DNA from: Smittium mucronatum
Lineage: Eukaryota; Kickxellomycota; Harpellomycetes; Harpellales; Legeriomycetaceae
DNA length: 16,178 nucleotides
NCBI GenBank assembly: GCA_001953115.1
Contig: LSSL01001414.1
Span: 1 to 16,178 of the forward strand
Direction: 5' to 3'
Shown here: one piece after another, positions 1 to 7,401 of the stretch
Layout of the letters: every line of letters starts with the position of its first letter
Numbering within the stretch: the stretch's first letter is position 1
Translations under genes and position numbers: made by a program
The notes under the pieces: model-generated
What the model saw: only the letters and a program-made list of their open reading frames with translations
Told to the model about the DNA's origin: nothing
Database searches by the model: none

Positions 1-1440
1 CTACCGTATATTTTGAGTTTTAAAGTTGAATATACGAAAAATATTTGTGAATTCAAGTTTAAAATTATTTATTTTATAATTAAAATAAAAATTACATTGA
101 ACTTTTTATGATAAAAAAAGTTAAATTTAAATATATTTGATAAAAAATTCATACAAAGTTTAAAATAATAAATTTAAATTGTGCTATATTAAAGTTATTT
201 TATGTTAAAAAAATTGAAAATTAAAAATAATCACTTTTTATTTTCGATAAATTATATTTTAAAAATATAAAGGTGGTATATAAAAAGAAAATAATATGTT
301 AATATAATTCGAAAATATTTTAATAATATTTTTCTATTAAATATGTATTTTATAAAATTTCATTGAACTATTACAATAAAAAGAATGAGAAATTTCATCA
401 TGAAACAGCTATTGAAAATTTGAAGGTTCATATTACTGACAATTTTGCTAATTTTACAAAAAATAATAATTTAATCATGAATTTTATTATTAATAATTTT
501 ATATTTAATTTAATCTTTAGATAATTAATATGAAATTATGATTTTTTAACAAGATAAAATTGATAAATACATGCAATGAAATTAGTAAAATATTGTTAAA
601 TAAATATTCTTAATAGTATATTATATATAAATATGTAAGTATAATTGTAAAGTTGTTAATATAACAGAGTGTTTAAATTTAATAAATGACAATACTAAAA
701 AATGTGAATTATAATTATATATTATAACTAAACAAAGCATAAAAATACCAACTAAGCTATCTAAAATATAAATGTTATAGATCCATTAGTTGAAAATTTT
801 ATCAAATATAAATTATAGTTATAAGCTTAAATCTTAATTCAGCGCCAATATAGTTTACATATAGAATAAAGAAAGATTAATTAAGAAATAGATAAGGTAA
901 AGAAAATTAACAAAAATCTAAATTGGATAATAGCTTAAATCTAATTTATTTAATTTTATATAATATTTTGTAGTTTAAATATATTTTCAAAGTTATTATT
1001 TTTACAAAAAATAAATAATTGCACTAATCTAATACTTTTTACTGCTTAGTTTATAGTATAAAATATTTTAGTATATTTTTTGTGATGTTTTCATCTATGG
1101 ATATATTGTAAAATATTTATTTATATAACGTATAATGAAATAAATATGTTTTCAAAGTGAAAAAAAATCGAAAATTTCATAAAAAGTTAAAAAAGATTAA
1201 AATTAAATAGAGCTATTAAATTTATGAGTAATAAATTTTTATAAATTTGTGTATATTTAAAGTTAATTCGGTTATAAAGTTAAAATGATAAAAAATTAGA
1301 AACAATTCAACTGAATTATAAATGTAATAAAATTTATATATTTAATACGATAATTGGATTTAACGTAGCTATAAGGTTAATAAATTTATAATTATATAAT
1401 TAAGTATAATTTTAAATTATAGAAAATTAAACAAAATTTT
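1..1440. other. A+T-rich gene-free stretch
   Basis: No credible gene is seen on either strand. The sequence is almost entirely A/T runs, with stop codons in every frame at short intervals. From about 1150 onward the word AAGTTAA becomes more frequent, which announces the satellite-like stretch that follows. No hairpin, RNA gene or regulatory motif stands out against this composition. Confidence 0.7.
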
Positions 1441-1845
1441 ATAAAGTTATAAGGTTAAAATGCTAAAAAATTTAAAATGTTAATGCTTTCAAAAAGTTAA
1501 AGTTAATAAAGTGATGAATTCAATGATTTTAAAGTTAATGTGGTTAAAAGGTTAATTGAGTTAAAATTTTAATGAATTTAAATTTTTATAAAGTTAAAAT
1601 TATAATTAAGTTAATAAAGTAAAAATTTAATCATGTTTATAAGTTAATAAAGTTTGTAAAGTTAAAAATTTAAAAAGTTAGCTGGTTAAAAAAGTTAAAA
1701 AGTTAAAAAGTTATAGTATTTAATAAAATTTAATAAAGATAATAGATTGGTAAAATTAAAAAATAAAAAAATTTAGAAGGTTAATGAAGTTAAAAATTTA
1801 ATAGAGTTAAAATGATTTAAATTTTAAATTTTATATGATTTGAAA

Positions 1846-1953
1846 TTTTAATTAAGTTAATAGAGTAAAAATTTAATTGTGTTTATAAGTTAATAAATTT
1901 TAATTAAGTTAATAGAGTAAAAATTTAATTGTATTTATAAGTTAATAAATTTT
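1846..1953 (+). repeat. 52-base tandem duplication
   Basis: Two head-to-tail copies, one beginning with AATTAAGTTAATAGAG at 1850 and the other at 1902, differ at one base only (G at 1881 against A at 1933). A third, more diverged copy lies upstream at 1604-1651, with AATAAAG for AATAGAG and ATCATG for ATTGTG. The near-identity of the two adjacent copies points to a recent duplication inside an old degenerate array. Confidence 0.8.
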
Positions 1954-2199
1954 GAAAAGTTATAAAGCTAAAAATTTAAAAGATTTATAAGTTAATAAGG
2001 TTAATTAAGCTAAGAAATTTTAATGAAAAAGCCAAATCTTTCAAAAAGTTAAGAGATAAAATTTGAATAGATTTCATGGAGTTAATAAAGTTGAATATTT
2101 AATAAAATTAATTTATTAATTGAGTAGATAAGTTAAAAATTTAATAAAGGCTATAAAATTAATAAATTCATCGAATATAGCTAAAAATTCATTGAATAA

Positions 2200-2205
2200 T
2201 TTATT
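2200..2205 (-). promoter_or_regulatory. Possible AATAAA polyadenylation signal
   Basis: AATAAA is read on the minus strand about 30 bases downstream of the stop codon of the 2236-2988 gene. The position suits a 3' end signal, but this hexamer is common by chance in DNA of this composition. Confidence 0.25.
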
Positions 2206-2235
2206 TAAAATTTAGTAAAAAAAGCTAATAAGAAT

Positions 2236-2988
2236 TTAATAAAAAACTACTTTTATTCTAGGATTTGAAGCCAATTTGAAGATAAAGGTATCTTTATAAG
2301 TCTTTTCAACAATAAATTCAGTCAATTCATTCTCAAACCTTATATTAGCTACTTTAGCAACCCAAATACCAAGAGTTATTAAGGCACCTTTGACGGCTCT
2401 TATTGGCTGTCTCTTTATTCCTTTGACAACTACAACAGAAAATGGGTTGACCGAATTGTCAGTCGATCCTGTTAATATGTTTAATGCCCTGACTCTGCGG
2501 GCGTATTCGCTAGGAGTATACGACCTGCAGGCAACAACTGCAGAAAGATTAAGGCGGTTTGGCGGAGAGCGAGTGGATGTTCATTTATTTTGATTACAAG
2601 AAGCTCTGTTTGGCTCTGAAGGTGGATTGCTCTCTTCTGCTTCGGTGTAAAGCGGGGGTGGACTGTTAGGCGTACTGGAAATAAGGATTTGATTTCCAGA
2701 ATTTTGAGCTCCATGAGACCATATATCTGTTCGTCTTGAATTTGAATCCGATTCCTCAATGGCAGATCGGTTTGTTCGACCAGAGCCTAATATTTTCCTG
2801 AAGTTTGTCCTATTAGATACTGTTTCTGAAGGAGAAGAGGCAGTTCTTTGTGATCTTCTGCCTAAACCCCTTGTATTTGTCACAGGTGTTGGAATGACTG
2901 TTGGTAAAACGATTGTAGATCTTCTTACTGGCTGAGATTGTTGATAACCGTACGCAATCCTGTCCCTTGACAATCTTTGTACAGCCAT
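2236..2988 (-). pseudogene. 250-codon unrecognised protein gene with one in-frame TGA
   Basis: One minus-strand frame runs from ATG at 2988 (context AAAATGG) to TAA at 2236, interrupted only by TGA at 2581-2583 (codon 136). G+C is about twice that of the flanks, and amino-acid choice stays protein-like on both sides of the TGA, so both halves were once, or are still, one gene. Residues 1-135 are basic and rich in Ser, Arg, Thr and Pro (probably disordered), with PPLY at 111-114, a PPxY-type WW-domain ligand. Residues 137-250 start disordered and from about 150 look folded, with hydrophobic stretches such as FSVVVVKG (183-190) and GALITLGIWVAKV (202-214). Trp is encoded by TGG at codons 90 and 209, so TGA as Trp is not the normal code here. 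No signal peptide or family was recognised. The foreign composition and PPxY motif would suit a captured viral or mobile-element gene, but this is only a guess. If TGA is a true stop, the product is 135 residues. Confidence 0.7.
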
Positions 2989-3532
2989 TTTAATTTTATT
3001 AATAATTTTTAATAAACTTAAATTTTAATAAAATTTATAGAGCTAATAATTTATTGTAAAAGTTGCTTGAAATCGGTATAAGTTTTAATTTTGACGCCTT
3101 TTTATACTTTTTCACCTATATTATTAACATCATCAATTGATTTTCATTTCAAATTATTTATTAAACGCAATTGAATCGTTTTAGCATTACTATCAATAAA
3201 TACATCCTATTAAATAAACATTCTTCATTATTATATGTTCTATAATCAAACAATTATTTGCAGTTATTATTAATTAATTTAATTAAATGTATTATATAAG
3301 AAAAAATTTCACTCATTGGTTAAAAAAGACTTATTTTATTGCATATCTTAAAGAAATTGATCTTCTAATTATAATCTGAGATTTTGTGTACAAACAAATT
3401 TGAATGTATCAGATTAATCATATTGACATTAATTATGACCTAGAATGTCATGAATGACTTTATCGATTTGTTTATATTGATTATTTAATATATTTGGCAA
3501 ATAAATCTATCCATAAAAATTTAAAATTAATA
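2989..3532. other. Intergenic region, possible promoter of the minus-strand gene
   Basis: This is A+T-rich DNA between the start of the 2236-2988 gene and a weak plus-strand ORF. The first 70 bases upstream of the minus-strand ATG are nearly pure A/T and could hold TATA-like elements, but none can be singled out. Nothing else is recognised. Confidence 0.4.
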
Positions 3533-3700
3533 ATGACTATTTGGAAAATTTATTTAAAATCATTATTGTTGATTATATTTTTGTCATCAATGATTATGAT
3601 AAGTTGGAAATATGTGGGTGTAACTCATTTTATTTATATTAAGCGTGATTCTCGTGCTAATAAAAATGAACTGAACTTAGAAATTAATACTTTATTATAA
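3533..3700 (+). CDS. Hypothetical 55-residue membrane peptide
   Basis: An ATG at 3533 opens 55 codons ending in TAA at 3700. Near the N-terminus is one hydrophobic stretch of about 18 residues (LLLIIFLSSMIMISWKYV), long enough for a membrane segment. It is followed by a charged tail with KRDSR and a Lys/Asn/Glu-rich end. The frame stays open for 13 codons upstream of the ATG. Composition is barely different from the surrounding intergenic DNA. In such DNA, T-rich codons give apparent hydrophobic peptides by chance, so this could be noise. No family is recognised, and no neighbour suggests a role. Confidence 0.2.
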   Translation: MTIWKIYLKSLLLIIFLSSMIMISWKYVGVTHFIYIKRDSRANKNELNLEINTLL

Positions 3701-4280
3701 TGAATTGATATACATTAACAAAAAAATAATTTTCATTTAATATAATGTTGATCTAAATATGATTTTTTTATTTTTATCACATGCATAAACGTAGTATTTA
3801 TGCTATACTATACCAATATTTGATATCCAAAATACTTTTATCCTATCAAAATAACATTCTTTCAAAATGATTTCCATTCTTTGCTTATTGTAATCCTTTA
3901 AATACTAAGTTTATTTTATTGGATGATTATTGTAATTTAACCATTAAAATCGATGAAATTTTTAAATAAAGATGTGATACAAATCTAGGCTCTAAGTCGA
4001 TCTTCTTTATTTGCAAAAAATTAGCTTTTATTGAAAACAAAATTTTAAAATTAAGCAAATAAAGCTCATACAGATATCATAAATCAAAGTTTTTATTTTT
4101 ATTTGCCAATTCAAAATAAACGTTTTGATCATTTTATATTGAATACTGGTTAATTAATTATAAGGCTAAATGATAAAATAAATTTATTGGCTGATTAATG
4201 TAATTATATTTGATTTGATGTAATGGTTGGCTAAAGTTATCAAATTTACTAATAATAGCCCTCTTAATTAAATTGATGTT
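3701..4280. other. Region upstream of locus A, with hairpins
   Basis: No ORF is supported. The stretch holds a 7-bp hairpin (GCATAAA 3783-3789 with TTTATGC 3797-3803, 7-base loop). It also holds three alternating complementary copies of CTTTATTTGC/GCAAATAAAG at 4005-4014, 4055-4064 and 4098-4106. CCAAT boxes or their complements occur at 3918-3922, 4106-4110 and 4186-4190. Lying directly before the repeated-module locus, it may contain that locus's promoter. Confidence 0.45.
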
Positions 4281-4282
4281 AA

Positions 4283-4292
4283 ATTGGCCAAT
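4283..4292. promoter_or_regulatory. ATTGGCCAAT palindrome, CCAAT-box candidate
   Basis: A perfect 10-base palindrome made of two CCAAT boxes back to back, followed by AAAAACGAT, lies about 75 bases before the first module of locus A. Locus B has a close counterpart at about 12957-12973 (ATTGCCAATAAAAATGAT). CCAAT boxes are bound by NF-Y/HAP complexes in eukaryotes. Conservation in front of both loci supports a promoter role, though the transcription start is not visible. Confidence 0.4.
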
Positions 4293-4406
4293 AAAAACGA
4301 TTTACCGATAATAAAGGAAAAGGCCATATATTTTTGATTATGGTATATGTAAAAAAAATGGGGAAATAGGGAATGGAACTTTATCTCAATAAAATTCAGA
4401 TAGCGA

Positions 4407-4424
4407 CCAGTATCGGTATACTGG
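4407..4424 (+). ncRNA. Module 1 distal hairpin
   Basis: CCAGTAT (4407-4413) pairs perfectly with ATACTGG (4418-4424) across a CGGT loop, three bases before the GTAAG donor-like site. The stem bases are quite different from those of the other modules although position and length are the same. That is what conserved structure, rather than conserved sequence, would look like. Confidence 0.4.
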
Positions 4425-4641
4425 AAGGTAAGTTTTTAATTTATAACTTATTTGTTTTTAACCTCTTTCTTTAATATACTTGTAGGTAAATATTGTAAAG
4501 GGTTAAAGATTCCTTTAAGGATTCTCTTCACTCATTTAGATTCAATAGAGGCTTAATTACATCTAAGATTTATTAGTAAGTTTTTGTTTTTGTTTTTTAT
4601 TATTATTTACTTTTATATTTTAAACAAATAGGTAGTTATAA

Positions 4642-4674
4642 GGGGGGGGGGTGAGGGATTCCATTAAGGATCCC
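4642..4674 (+). ncRNA. Module 3 G-tract and proximal hairpin
   Basis: A run of ten G (4642-4651) precedes GGGAT (4655-4659), which pairs with ATCCC (4670-4674) across a 10-base loop. The loop length equals that of the proximal hairpin in module 7. The G-tract could also form a quadruplex or be a site of length variation. Confidence 0.35.
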
Positions 4675-4854
4675 CCACTTTTCCCATTTGTATCCAAGAG
4701 ATGCTCGATGGCATCACATGTAAATTTTACTGTTTTACATTTTTTTTTGTTTTCTTTTTTAACTTTAGTTTTTTAAGCTAGTAGGTAGTTATAAGGGTGG
4801 AGGAATGGGTGGGGGATGCTTATTACGATTCATTACTTTTCCTATCGGATTATA

Positions 4855-4876
4855 AGCGATTCTTGATGGAATCGCT
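4855..4876 (+). ncRNA. Module 4 distal hairpin with compensated pair
   Basis: AGCGATTC (4855-4862) pairs with GAATCGCT (4869-4876) across a 6-base loop TTGATG, directly before GGTAAG. Compared with modules 8 and 9, the G-C pair next to the loop-closing pair is replaced by T-A on both strands. Pairing is kept while sequence changes. Confidence 0.5.
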
Positions 4877-5176
4877 GGTAAGTACTATTGTTTTTAGTTA
4901 TATTTTGTATTATTTTTTAACTGTTGTTTTTATAACATTTAGGTGTTTATTAAGAGGAAATGGGGAGAGGAGGATGCGTATTTGTTTACTCCGCTTCTCC
5001 CAATGGGATCAAAGCGATGCTGATAGCAACGAAAATAAGTTTCTTTATTTTATTTTATATTATCAGTTTATTATAAATTTAACACATCTTTTTTCTATTA
5101 TTAGGTATTTTTATCGAAGCAGTGGGGATAAAAAGATGTATATATGGATCCTCCATTTCTTCCAAAGGAACACAAG

Positions 5177-5193
5177 CGATGCTGATAGCATCG
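5177..5193 (+). ncRNA. Module 6 distal hairpin
   Basis: CGATGCT (5177-5183) pairs perfectly with AGCATCG (5187-5193) around a GAT loop, followed by ATGGTAAG. In modules 5 and 7 the right arm reads AGCAACG, which breaks one pair, so not all copies keep the structure. Confidence 0.45.
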
Positions 5194-5286
5194 ATGGTAA
5201 GTTTTATTGCTTTTATATCTATTTTGATTATTATTTAACGCCTTTTTTTAAAAAAATTAGGTGGCTATTTAGTGTAAATAGGGAGT

Positions 5287-5310
5287 GGAGGATGCATATT
5301 AGGATCCTCC
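5287..5310 (+). ncRNA. Module 7 proximal hairpin
   Basis: GGAGGAT (5287-5293) pairs perfectly with ATCCTCC (5304-5310) across the loop GCATATTAGG. Outside it, GGGA (5281-5284) can pair with TCCC (5316-5319). Module 10 has the same arrangement with one mismatch, and module 8 has a G-T wobble. It is read as the first of two stems in each exon-like block. Confidence 0.4.
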
Positions 5311-5486
5311 TATTATCCCAAAGGGATCAAAGCGATGCTGATAGCAACGATGGTAATTTTAATTACTTTTATTTCTATTTTGTATTATTATTTAAAGCTG
5401 ATTTTTAAAAATTTTAGGTGTATATTTAGTGGCAATAGGGAGAGGAGGATGCATATTAGGATCTTCCACTTGACGCAAAGGGATCG

Positions 5487-5510
5487 AAGCGATGCTCGAT
5501 GGCATCGCTT
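5487..5510 (+). ncRNA. Module 8 distal hairpin, 9-bp stem
   Basis: AAGCGATGC (5487-5495) pairs perfectly with GCATCGCTT (5502-5510) across TCGATG. The stem ends exactly at the GTAAGT donor-like site at 5511. This is the longest perfect stem in the array. Confidence 0.5.
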
Positions 5511-5646
5511 GTAAGTTTATTTATTTTATATTATCATTTTGTTATAAAATTTAACTATTCTTTTTTCTATTATTAGGTGTTTTTAACGAAGCCGTGGGGA
5601 TAAAAAGATGCATATTATGATCTTCCAGTTTTCACAAAATGATCCA

Positions 5647-5668
5647 AGCGATGCATGATAGCATCGCT
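5647..5668 (+). ncRNA. Module 9 distal hairpin
   Basis: AGCGATGC (5647-5654) pairs perfectly with GCATCGCT (5661-5668) across ATGATA, one base before a GTAGGT donor-like site at 5670. Stem sequence agrees with module 8, but the loop differs. Confidence 0.5.
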
Positions 5669-5967
5669 GGTAGGTTTTATTGTTTTTTTTTATCATCTTT
5701 TTAAAAAGATATTTTTATAACTTTTAGGTGGTTATTTAGTGGCAATAGGGAGTGGAGGATGTATATTAGGATCCTACAATTCTCCCAAAAGGATAAAAGC
5801 GATACTGATAACATCGATGGTAAGTTTATTAATTTTTTATTATCATTTTTTTTTATTTTTAAACTTTTACTTTTATCACTTTTAGGTGGTAATAAATATG
5901 CTTTGGGGATGGGATGATGCATATTAGGATTTATACTTCTCTTAATTAGAACCATGCACTTCTTGTT

Positions 5968-5990
5968 GACATAGCTGCATAGCTGCATAG
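5968..5990. repeat. Short ATAGCTGC tandem repeat
   Basis: CATAGCTG occurs in overlapping tandem copies every eight bases just after the last module, where the distal hairpin would be expected. It may be a replacement or remnant of that hairpin, or simple slippage. Confidence 0.4.
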
Positions 5991-6019
5991 TTTTTTGTTC
6001 TTTATTTTTTATTTTTTAA

Positions 6020-6180
6020 TATATGAGGAGAGGGAGGGGGGATTTCTAGTCGTTTGGTTGTCATATATCATTTCACCGAGATCATAGTTGGCGATTTTGG
6101 GCGCTGCTGGTGTCTTTTGTGAATGGATATGTGATTGACCATTCGGCATATCTTCTCCTTTTGTAAATTTGCTGCAGAAG
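6020..6180 (+). other. Conserved tail segment of locus A
   Basis: After a G-rich stretch (GAGGAGAGGGAGGGGGG, about 6025-6041) comes a segment that matches the tail of locus B at about 13343-13455. Both have ATTTCAC, exactly 17 bases, then ATTTTGGGC, then a G/T-rich stretch leading to TGAAT(G/A)GA. No frame stays open through both copies and no protein family is recognised, so shared ancestry as non-coding or decayed sequence is the safest reading. Confidence 0.5.
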
Positions 6181-6296
6181 AACCACTTTTTTTTTGTTAG
6201 GGGGAGGTGGGCTTGATCTCTTTGTCATCTTATAATTATCTTCCTTTACTAATTCAGTTGCTTTTAGGCTATCTTAGGTAATAGTTGGAGGTAAGG

Positions 6297-6366
6297 GTGA
6301 GATTATCTTATTGACATTCTCACTCATCATTAATTAACAATTAACGATGCTTCACATCGTTTTTTA
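6297..6366 (+). terminator. Two hairpins and T-run at the end of locus A
   Basis: GTGAGA (6297-6302) can pair with TCTCAC (6318-6323). About 20 bases on, AACGATG (6343-6349) pairs perfectly with CATCGTT (6355-6361) across CTTCA and runs directly into a T-tract. This resembles an RNA 3' end, for example a Pol III or factor-independent stop, but in A+T-rich DNA a T-tract is expected by chance. GTAAGG at 6291 and TTTTTAG at about 6370-6376 also allow reading this piece as another intron. Confidence 0.3.
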
Positions 6367-6376
6367 TGTTTTTAGT

Positions 6377-6600
6377 TGGTATGTGTGTTGTGTGTGGGTT
6401 TTACTAGGTTATTTTGTGTTGTGTGGGTGGATGTTTTTATAGTTATGATTGTGATTTAGTGTGTAGTGTGAATATGCAAATTTTTAAAGTGTATTATTGT
6501 ATATCTTTGATTGAGTGTAGACATTGTAGTGTATGTTAGTTTGTATATAAAAGTGTTTGTTTTTTTTGGTCATTATTTTAATTTTATTTGTTATCTATGA
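6377..6600 (+). other. G/T-rich tract after locus A
   Basis: For over 200 bases the plus strand is rich in G and T and nearly lacks C (for example GTGTGTTGTGTGTGGG), unlike the A/T-balanced flanks. Locus B has the same kind of tract. No ORF is supported. Such strand asymmetry may mark a transcribed non-coding 3' part or an old (TG)n-like repeat. Confidence 0.5.
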
Positions 6601-6961
6601 TCGATTTTTTTGGTATCATATTTTTCGTGCTTAATTTTAATTAATGCTAATTTTAGTATTTATTTTTTTTAGATCATATTGTAGTATAAGTTTTTAAAGT
6701 TTATAATTTGATATATGCGATACTATGTGCATTTGCTAAGTTCGTTAAATTCAATCGTAAATTATTTTTTTTAAAAAATTTATCTAATATTAAGGTGGCA
6801 GCAAATCTTTTTTTTAAATTTATTTAAATAAATAATCTTTATATTAAATTTTAAATTATTTATCTTATGCAAAAATCACATTTTTATCTTTTTTTTATAT
6901 CAGAGAATAAATTTTATAATATCTTCAATAGACTATAACTTAAAAAAATACGATAAAAAAA

Positions 6962-7153
6962 ATGCGTATAATAAACACGGATGTCTTGAAAATATTAAGC
7001 TCTTCATTCCAATTACCGGTTGCTTACCTACAGGAAAGAAGCACAATCTTCCAAGTTAAAAAAACAATCCCAGTTACTGCTTCTATTATGTGTATAACCG
7101 AGGTTAAGTTCAGTCAAAAATCTGAATATTTGCGAATAAAAATAAAATCGTAA
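6962..7153 (+). CDS. Hypothetical 63-residue protein
   Basis: ATG at 6962 (context AAAAATGCG) opens 63 codons to TAA at 7153. The product is mostly polar, with several Ile/Val/Thr stretches and a Lys-rich end; no membrane segment, signal peptide or family is visible. Base composition is clearly richer in G+C than the flanks, and codons such as ACC, TTC, GTC and GAG argue for real or former coding. The minus strand is also open over 7033-7150, so the coding strand is not certain. An acceptor-like CCTACAG inside the ORF (about 7028-7034) means it could also be part of a spliced exon. It converges on the minus-strand gene at 7194-7401, 40 bases away. Confidence 0.35.
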   Translation: MRIINTDVLKILSSSFQLPVAYLQERSTIFQVKKTIPVTASIMCITEVKFSQKSEYLRIKIKS

Positions 7154-7193
7154 AATCCTTTGAGTTCCTAGTTCGAGATTATTTCAAGCAGAA

Positions 7194-7401
7194 TCAATAA
7201 ACTGGGCTCCTATCAAACGTGGATTTGATCGATATGGCCTCCATACAAATATATTTTATGCTCTGAGATCCATCTGACTTTGGTAATCTAAAATTATGCA
7301 TTAGAAGATGTCTCGGTTGTGCTAAAATATCGTTTTCTCCTATAACAAGATATTCATCTGAATTAATAGTCGTCCTCTGAATTTTTTTGAGTTGCCACCA
7401 T
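7194..7401 (-). pseudogene. Hypothetical 68-residue gene with one-base shift at an A7 run
   Basis: Minus-strand ATG at 7401 (context TTTAATGG) reads only 12 codons. The adjacent frame then stays open to TGA at 7194, with protein-like content (for example EYLVIGENDILAQPR, then RLPKSDGSQS). The two frames meet at seven A (T at 7382-7388 on the plus strand). The total length of 208 bases is 69 codons plus one base, so a single extra A explains the break. It could be a sequencing or assembly slip, a recent mutation, or slippage that makes the long product. Alternatively AAATTCAG at 7386-7393 (minus) is a splice acceptor and the ORF is an internal or last exon. No family recognised; the fold and location are not evident. 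The upstream minus strand has TATTATAGGGG. Confidence 0.45.

Larger units (their letters stand above)
1440..2230. repeat. Degenerate AAGTTAA-based satellite-like region
   Basis: The words AAAGTTAA, GTTAATAAA and AAAAATTTAAT recur dozens of times at irregular spacing of roughly 10-20 bases, far more often than in the A+T-rich DNA to either side. The region looks like a decayed tandem array made from a short core and later enlarged by duplication of longer segments, one of which (52 bases) is still clear. No ORF is supported. It ends just downstream of the minus-strand gene at 2236-2988, so it lies 3' of that gene. Confidence 0.6.
4360..5950 (+). repeat. Locus A: tandem array of about 11 exon/intron-like modules with hairpins
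   Basis: Modules start just after an AG at 4486, 4632, 4785, 4943, 5105, 5261, 5418, 5577, 5728 and 5886; a partial first module ends at a donor at 4428. Each holds an 88-93 base block, then GTAAGT or a variant, then a T-rich segment of 58-70 bases that often contains TTTAAC (branch-site-like) and ends in TTTAG or ATTAG. The donor is degraded in one module (AATAAG at 5034). The later exon-like blocks share GGGAGTGGAGGATGCATATT, then GATCCTCC, a CTCCC-type stretch and AGCGATGC-loop-GCATCG. Most blocks are 92 or 93 bases, so splicing gives no continuous frame, and several carry in-frame stops. One frame through unspliced modules is open from 4797 to 5408. Alternatives are a structured RNA precursor, a decayed repeat-exon gene or a satellite-like element. 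Confidence 0.75.

Noticed and set aside
2390..2593. 67-codon plus-strand ORF
   Set aside because: It starts with TTG and lies antisense inside the much better supported minus-strand gene at 2236-2988; it is a shadow.
2481..2759. 92-codon minus-strand ORF in another frame of the island gene
   Set aside because: It overlaps the TGA region of the 250-codon frame but stops before the conserved-looking C-terminal half, and its content is less protein-like. It could only matter if a frameshift bridged the TGA, which the sequence does not require.
4797..5408. Calling the open frame through the modules a membrane-protein gene
   Set aside because: It lacks an ATG, uses the intron-like segments as its hydrophobic parts, and the frame is lost in modules 8-11. 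It is kept as a low-interest observation only.
4360..5950. CRISPR array
   Set aside because: Units are imperfect throughout, with no constant repeat alternating with unrelated spacers, and the context is eukaryotic.
5701..5988. 95-codon minus-strand ORF across the last modules
   Set aside because: It lies antisense to the module array and is Lys/Asn/Leu-rich, as expected from reading T-rich DNA on the other strand; no independent support.
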